Positions 14,707-16,665 of a stretch of 16,665 nt of DNA are shown piece after piece. The DNA lies in NCBI GenBank assembly GCA_002321335.1, contig DCMG01000084.1, positions 1 through 16,665 of the forward strand. Direction: 5' to 3'. The DNA is from Bacteroidales bacterium UBA1628. GTDB lineage: Bacteria; Bacteroidota; Bacteroidia; Bacteroidales; UBA932. The notes under the pieces were generated by a model. The model worked only from the letters and a program-made list of their open reading frames with translations, had not been told where the DNA came from and made no database searches. Each line of letters begins with the position of its first letter. Within the stretch, counting starts at the first letter, position 1. The position numbers and the translations under genes were made by a program.

Positions 14707-15720
14707 TTATTTGTAATATTCAGGGTAATGAGTCAGATCCTTGGTCGAGCCGTCACGGAGGCGGATGTAGGAGTCAAGTTTACGCACTCCTTCGTGGAGA
14801 ACGATAACCCTGCTGCCGTTCATCCCGATGTTGTTGTAAACCGTTGCGGCTCCGCTGTAACGCCCGTAGGCCAGCATGATGCCGTAGTAGCCTACCGAAA
14901 AATCATTGTCGTGGTCGTGCCCGCAGAAGACAGCCATCACATCCCCGCATTCAAGCATCTTGCAGAAAAGCCCTGAGTTGAAATGAGATGAGCAAATAGT
15001 CTCGCGATGGGTTCCGTAGGCCTTGAAATTAGAATCCTCCTTGAAAGCGTAGGAATATTCAGGTAAAGGAATATGCATGAACGCAATGGACGGCAACGGC
15101 TTTCCGCCGTGTTCTTTGGTGAACATCGTGCTGCCATTTCCGTACCATTCAACTTGGTCGGAATGGACGTAGTCATAGTCGTAATTCTTGGTGACTTTCT
15201 TTGAAAGGGGAGACTCGCTTCCGGAATCGAAGCACCAGATCACCGATGCCGTGGTGTCAGCGGAATGAGACTTTATTTCCAAGAAACAGTTGCCTTCTCC
15301 GTGCAGCCCTGGGGTGTCGAAGGTCACGCAAAGCCTGTGTGACATCGCCTCTTTCAGCAGGGAAGCGTTAGTCTGATCGAATTCTTTGTCGTGGTTGCCG
15401 AAAACGATCCCGTAAGGTACTCCGAATTTATCGAGCGTGTCAAGGAGCGCCTTGTAGTTGTCAAGGGCTGGCTTGGCATAGACTTGATCTCCGGTCAGCA
15501 TGATAAGATCAGGTTTTTCGCCTGTCACAGCGTTTCTGATGTTCTCCCAGACCAGCGGAGATGTCTCGTTGGAAGGAATCAGATGAGTGTCAGTGAATTG
15601 AAGGATCTTAAATTCACCATCATTGCTGAATTTGAGCACAGGCTTGACTGGTTTCCTGGCCGTTGCTGAAAAGCAGACAGTCACTAGTATGATAGCTGAA
15701 AGAATCTTCTTGAAACTCAT
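14707..15720 (-). CDS. exported calcineurin-like metallophosphoesterase
   Basis: A 337-residue exported enzyme. The signal peptide MSFKKILSAIILVTVCFSATA precedes the mature domain. All metallophosphoesterase motifs are seen in order: FTDTHL (Asp44, His46), LTGDQV (Asp78), FGNHD (Asn109, His110), MHIPLPEY (His216) and CGHDHDND (His268, His270). These bind a dinuclear metal centre for phosphate-ester hydrolysis. The layout resembles the Dcr2/purple-acid-phosphatase-like group; the substrate is unknown. It starts 4 nt after the stop of the GH106-like hydrolase, so the two form an operon. This suggests, without proving it, a role in processing phosphorylated material in the periplasm alongside glycan breakdown. 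Confidence 0.88.
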   Translation of the reverse strand: MSFKKILSAIILVTVCFSATARKPVKPVLKFSNDGEFKILQFTDTHLIPSNETSPLVWENIRNAVTGEKPDLIMLTGDQVYAKPALDNYKALLDTLDKFGVPYGIVFGNHDKEFDQTNASLLKEAMSHRLCVTFDTPGLHGEGNCFLEIKSHSADTTASVIWCFDSGSESPLSKKVTKNYDYDYVHSDQVEWYGNGSTMFTKEHGGKPLPSIAFMHIPLPEYSYAFKEDSNFKAYGTHRETICSSHFNSGLFCKMLECGDVMAVFCGHDHDNDFSVGYYGIMLAYGRYSGAATVYNNIGMNGSRVIVLHEGVRKLDSYIRLRDGSTKDLTHYPEYYK

Positions 15721-15724
15721 GGCT

Positions 15725-16665
15725 TTATTTATCTAAAGTTTGTCCTATAATATTGACAGGTCCTAACAGACCGGCTGGAAGCAGTGGCTCATCTGGCTTG
15801 AAGAACTCCATCTGGGTGTAAGTTATCTTATCTGTTACCCCCGGCTGGACATCTCCGACGAGGCGGTTGTGCCACATGTTGATGACCTTGACCTCAATGG
15901 TGTTTGTTCCGTTCCTCAGAGCCTTGGTGATGTCAACCTTGAACGGAGCGTTCCAAAACACTCCCAGATTCTTGCCGTTCACGGTCACTTCCGCCAAGTC
16001 TTTCACTTCCCCTAAATCCAGAATGACGGAATCCTTGCTCCGGATTTCTTTCTTTTTTAGCTTGAAGGTGTTTGAATATGTCACCGCTCCGGAGAAGTAC
16101 TGAATCCCGGCCTCGGAACTCTCTGTCAATGAGGTGAGTTTGTCAAATGTAGTGCTCTCCGGAGCTCCGCGCCCCTGCTGGAATTTGGCCGACCATGGAG
16201 TGTTGATCTCCGCCAAAATCTCAGTAGATATCTGTGGCAGTTCGGCCTTGGCTACATCAGTGTCATCTGTGAACATCACAAAGACGGACTGATGCTGGGT
16301 CAGGGTCATCCTTACGTTTGTCCTGCCGTCGGCAAGCTCATAGCCGGCTGGCTCCGTGGAAGCGTCCTCAGCATGCCAGATGACGGGTTTTTTGCCGGTT
16401 GTTCTGAATGATGCCGTGATTTCTCTGGTGTCCTTGGAAAGGTTTGTAACCCAGTAGATCTCACCGTTGCCCAGCGTCCTGTGCACGAACTTGATGTCCT
16501 TTCCGTTCCCGTTGGTAATGCTGAAATCCGGCTTTAGATTTATTCCTGAAATGACTTTCCCGGCTGGCACTCCGGCGGTCACGTTCTTGCGCCCTGAGTT
16601 CCAGATGTCGTCCACAAGAGCCTTGAACTCTTCCTCCGTGCCGGTGTTGCTGGCGAGTTTGGAAG
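15725..16665 (-). CDS. GH106-like glycoside hydrolase (alpha-L-rhamnosidase type), C-terminal part
   Basis: A partial gene: the frame stays open to the window edge, so the 5' end and catalytic domain are missing. A GTG at 16615 should not be taken as the start, because the codons above it (…TEEEFKALV) read smoothly into the protein. The ~313 visible residues show IYWVTNLSKDTREITASFR and PVIWHAEDASTEPAGYE, a beta-sandwich common at the end of GH106 and GH2-like enzymes. A carbohydrate-binding-like sandwich follows (YSNTFKLKK, DLGEVKDLAEVTVNGKNLGV, NTIEVKVINMWHNRLVGD). The end, LLPAGLLGPVNI, is characteristic of GH106. This supports an alpha-L-rhamnosidase, but GH2-clan relatives share these tail domains. 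It is the first visible gene of an operon with the phosphoesterase. Confidence 0.72.
   Translation of the reverse strand, partial: SKLASNTGTEEEFKALVDDIWNSGRKNVTAGVPAGKVISGINLKPDFSITNGNGKDIKFVHRTLGNGEIYWVTNLSKDTREITASFRTTGKKPVIWHAEDASTEPAGYELADGRTNVRMTLTQHQSVFVMFTDDTDVAKAELPQISTEILAEINTPWSAKFQQGRGAPESTTFDKLTSLTESSEAGIQYFSGAVTYSNTFKLKKKEIRSKDSVILDLGEVKDLAEVTVNGKNLGVFWNAPFKVDITKALRNGTNTIEVKVINMWHNRLVGDVQPGVTDKITYTQMEFFKPDEPLLPAGLLGPVNIIGQTLDK

Noticed and set aside
15725..16615. A complete 296-residue protein starting at GTG 16615
   Set aside because: The frame continues to the window edge without a stop and the upstream codons read as normal protein, so the gene is cut by the window rather than starting there.

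Overview
The window looks like the chromosome of a gut- or rumen-type Bacteroidales (Bacteroidota). The evidence is several start-proximal boxes of the Bacteroidota sigma form TAnnTTTG with a TTTG element 17-19 nt upstream, lipoproteins with short signal peptides and a Lys/Glu-rich stretch after the cysteine, an outer-membrane barrel ending in Phe, and GH127- and GH106-type glycoside hydrolases. Base composition is close to 50% G+C. A placement near uncultured lineages such as Cryptobacteroides is only a guess. No rRNA, tRNA, CRISPR array, transposase or phage gene was seen.

Layout. Bases 1-1017 (+) hold a WYL-domain transcriptional regulator. Bases 1065-3288 (-) are a two-gene operon, a MATE efflux transporter followed by a DUF3737 beta-helix protein, with a clear promoter and an overlapping dyad that may be an operator. 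The divergent gap 3289-3599 carries two near-identical 76-nt repeats. Bases 3600-4943 (+) encode a BaiN/HI0933-type flavoprotein whose frame contains an in-frame REP-like insertion. Bases 5130-7229 (+) encode a large, internally duplicated lipoprotein. It converges on rubredoxin (7359-7535, -) across two strong back-to-back hairpins.

Bases 7359-11046 (-) carry housekeeping genes: a nucleoside kinase with a tRNA-synthetase-like N-terminus, the ABC-F factor EttA, then rubredoxin. Bases 11209-16665 (-) form a carbohydrate-related region. In transcription order it holds a GH106-like hydrolase running off the window edge, an exported metallophosphoesterase, a small outer-membrane barrel with a partner lipoprotein, and a secreted GH127 (DUF1680) enzyme. 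Rhamnosidase plus L-arabinofuranosidase chemistry suggests plant pectin or hemicellulose side chains, but no SusC/SusD pair is visible.

The gene content is largely ordinary. The most unusual signal is compositional: the palindrome GAATATTC occurs nine times in 16.7 kb against roughly 0.2 expected by chance. It appears in all three reading frames and once between genes, which points to a DNA-level role or bias. The second most unusual signal is the set of dispersed REP-like hairpins, one of them tolerated inside a conserved enzyme.
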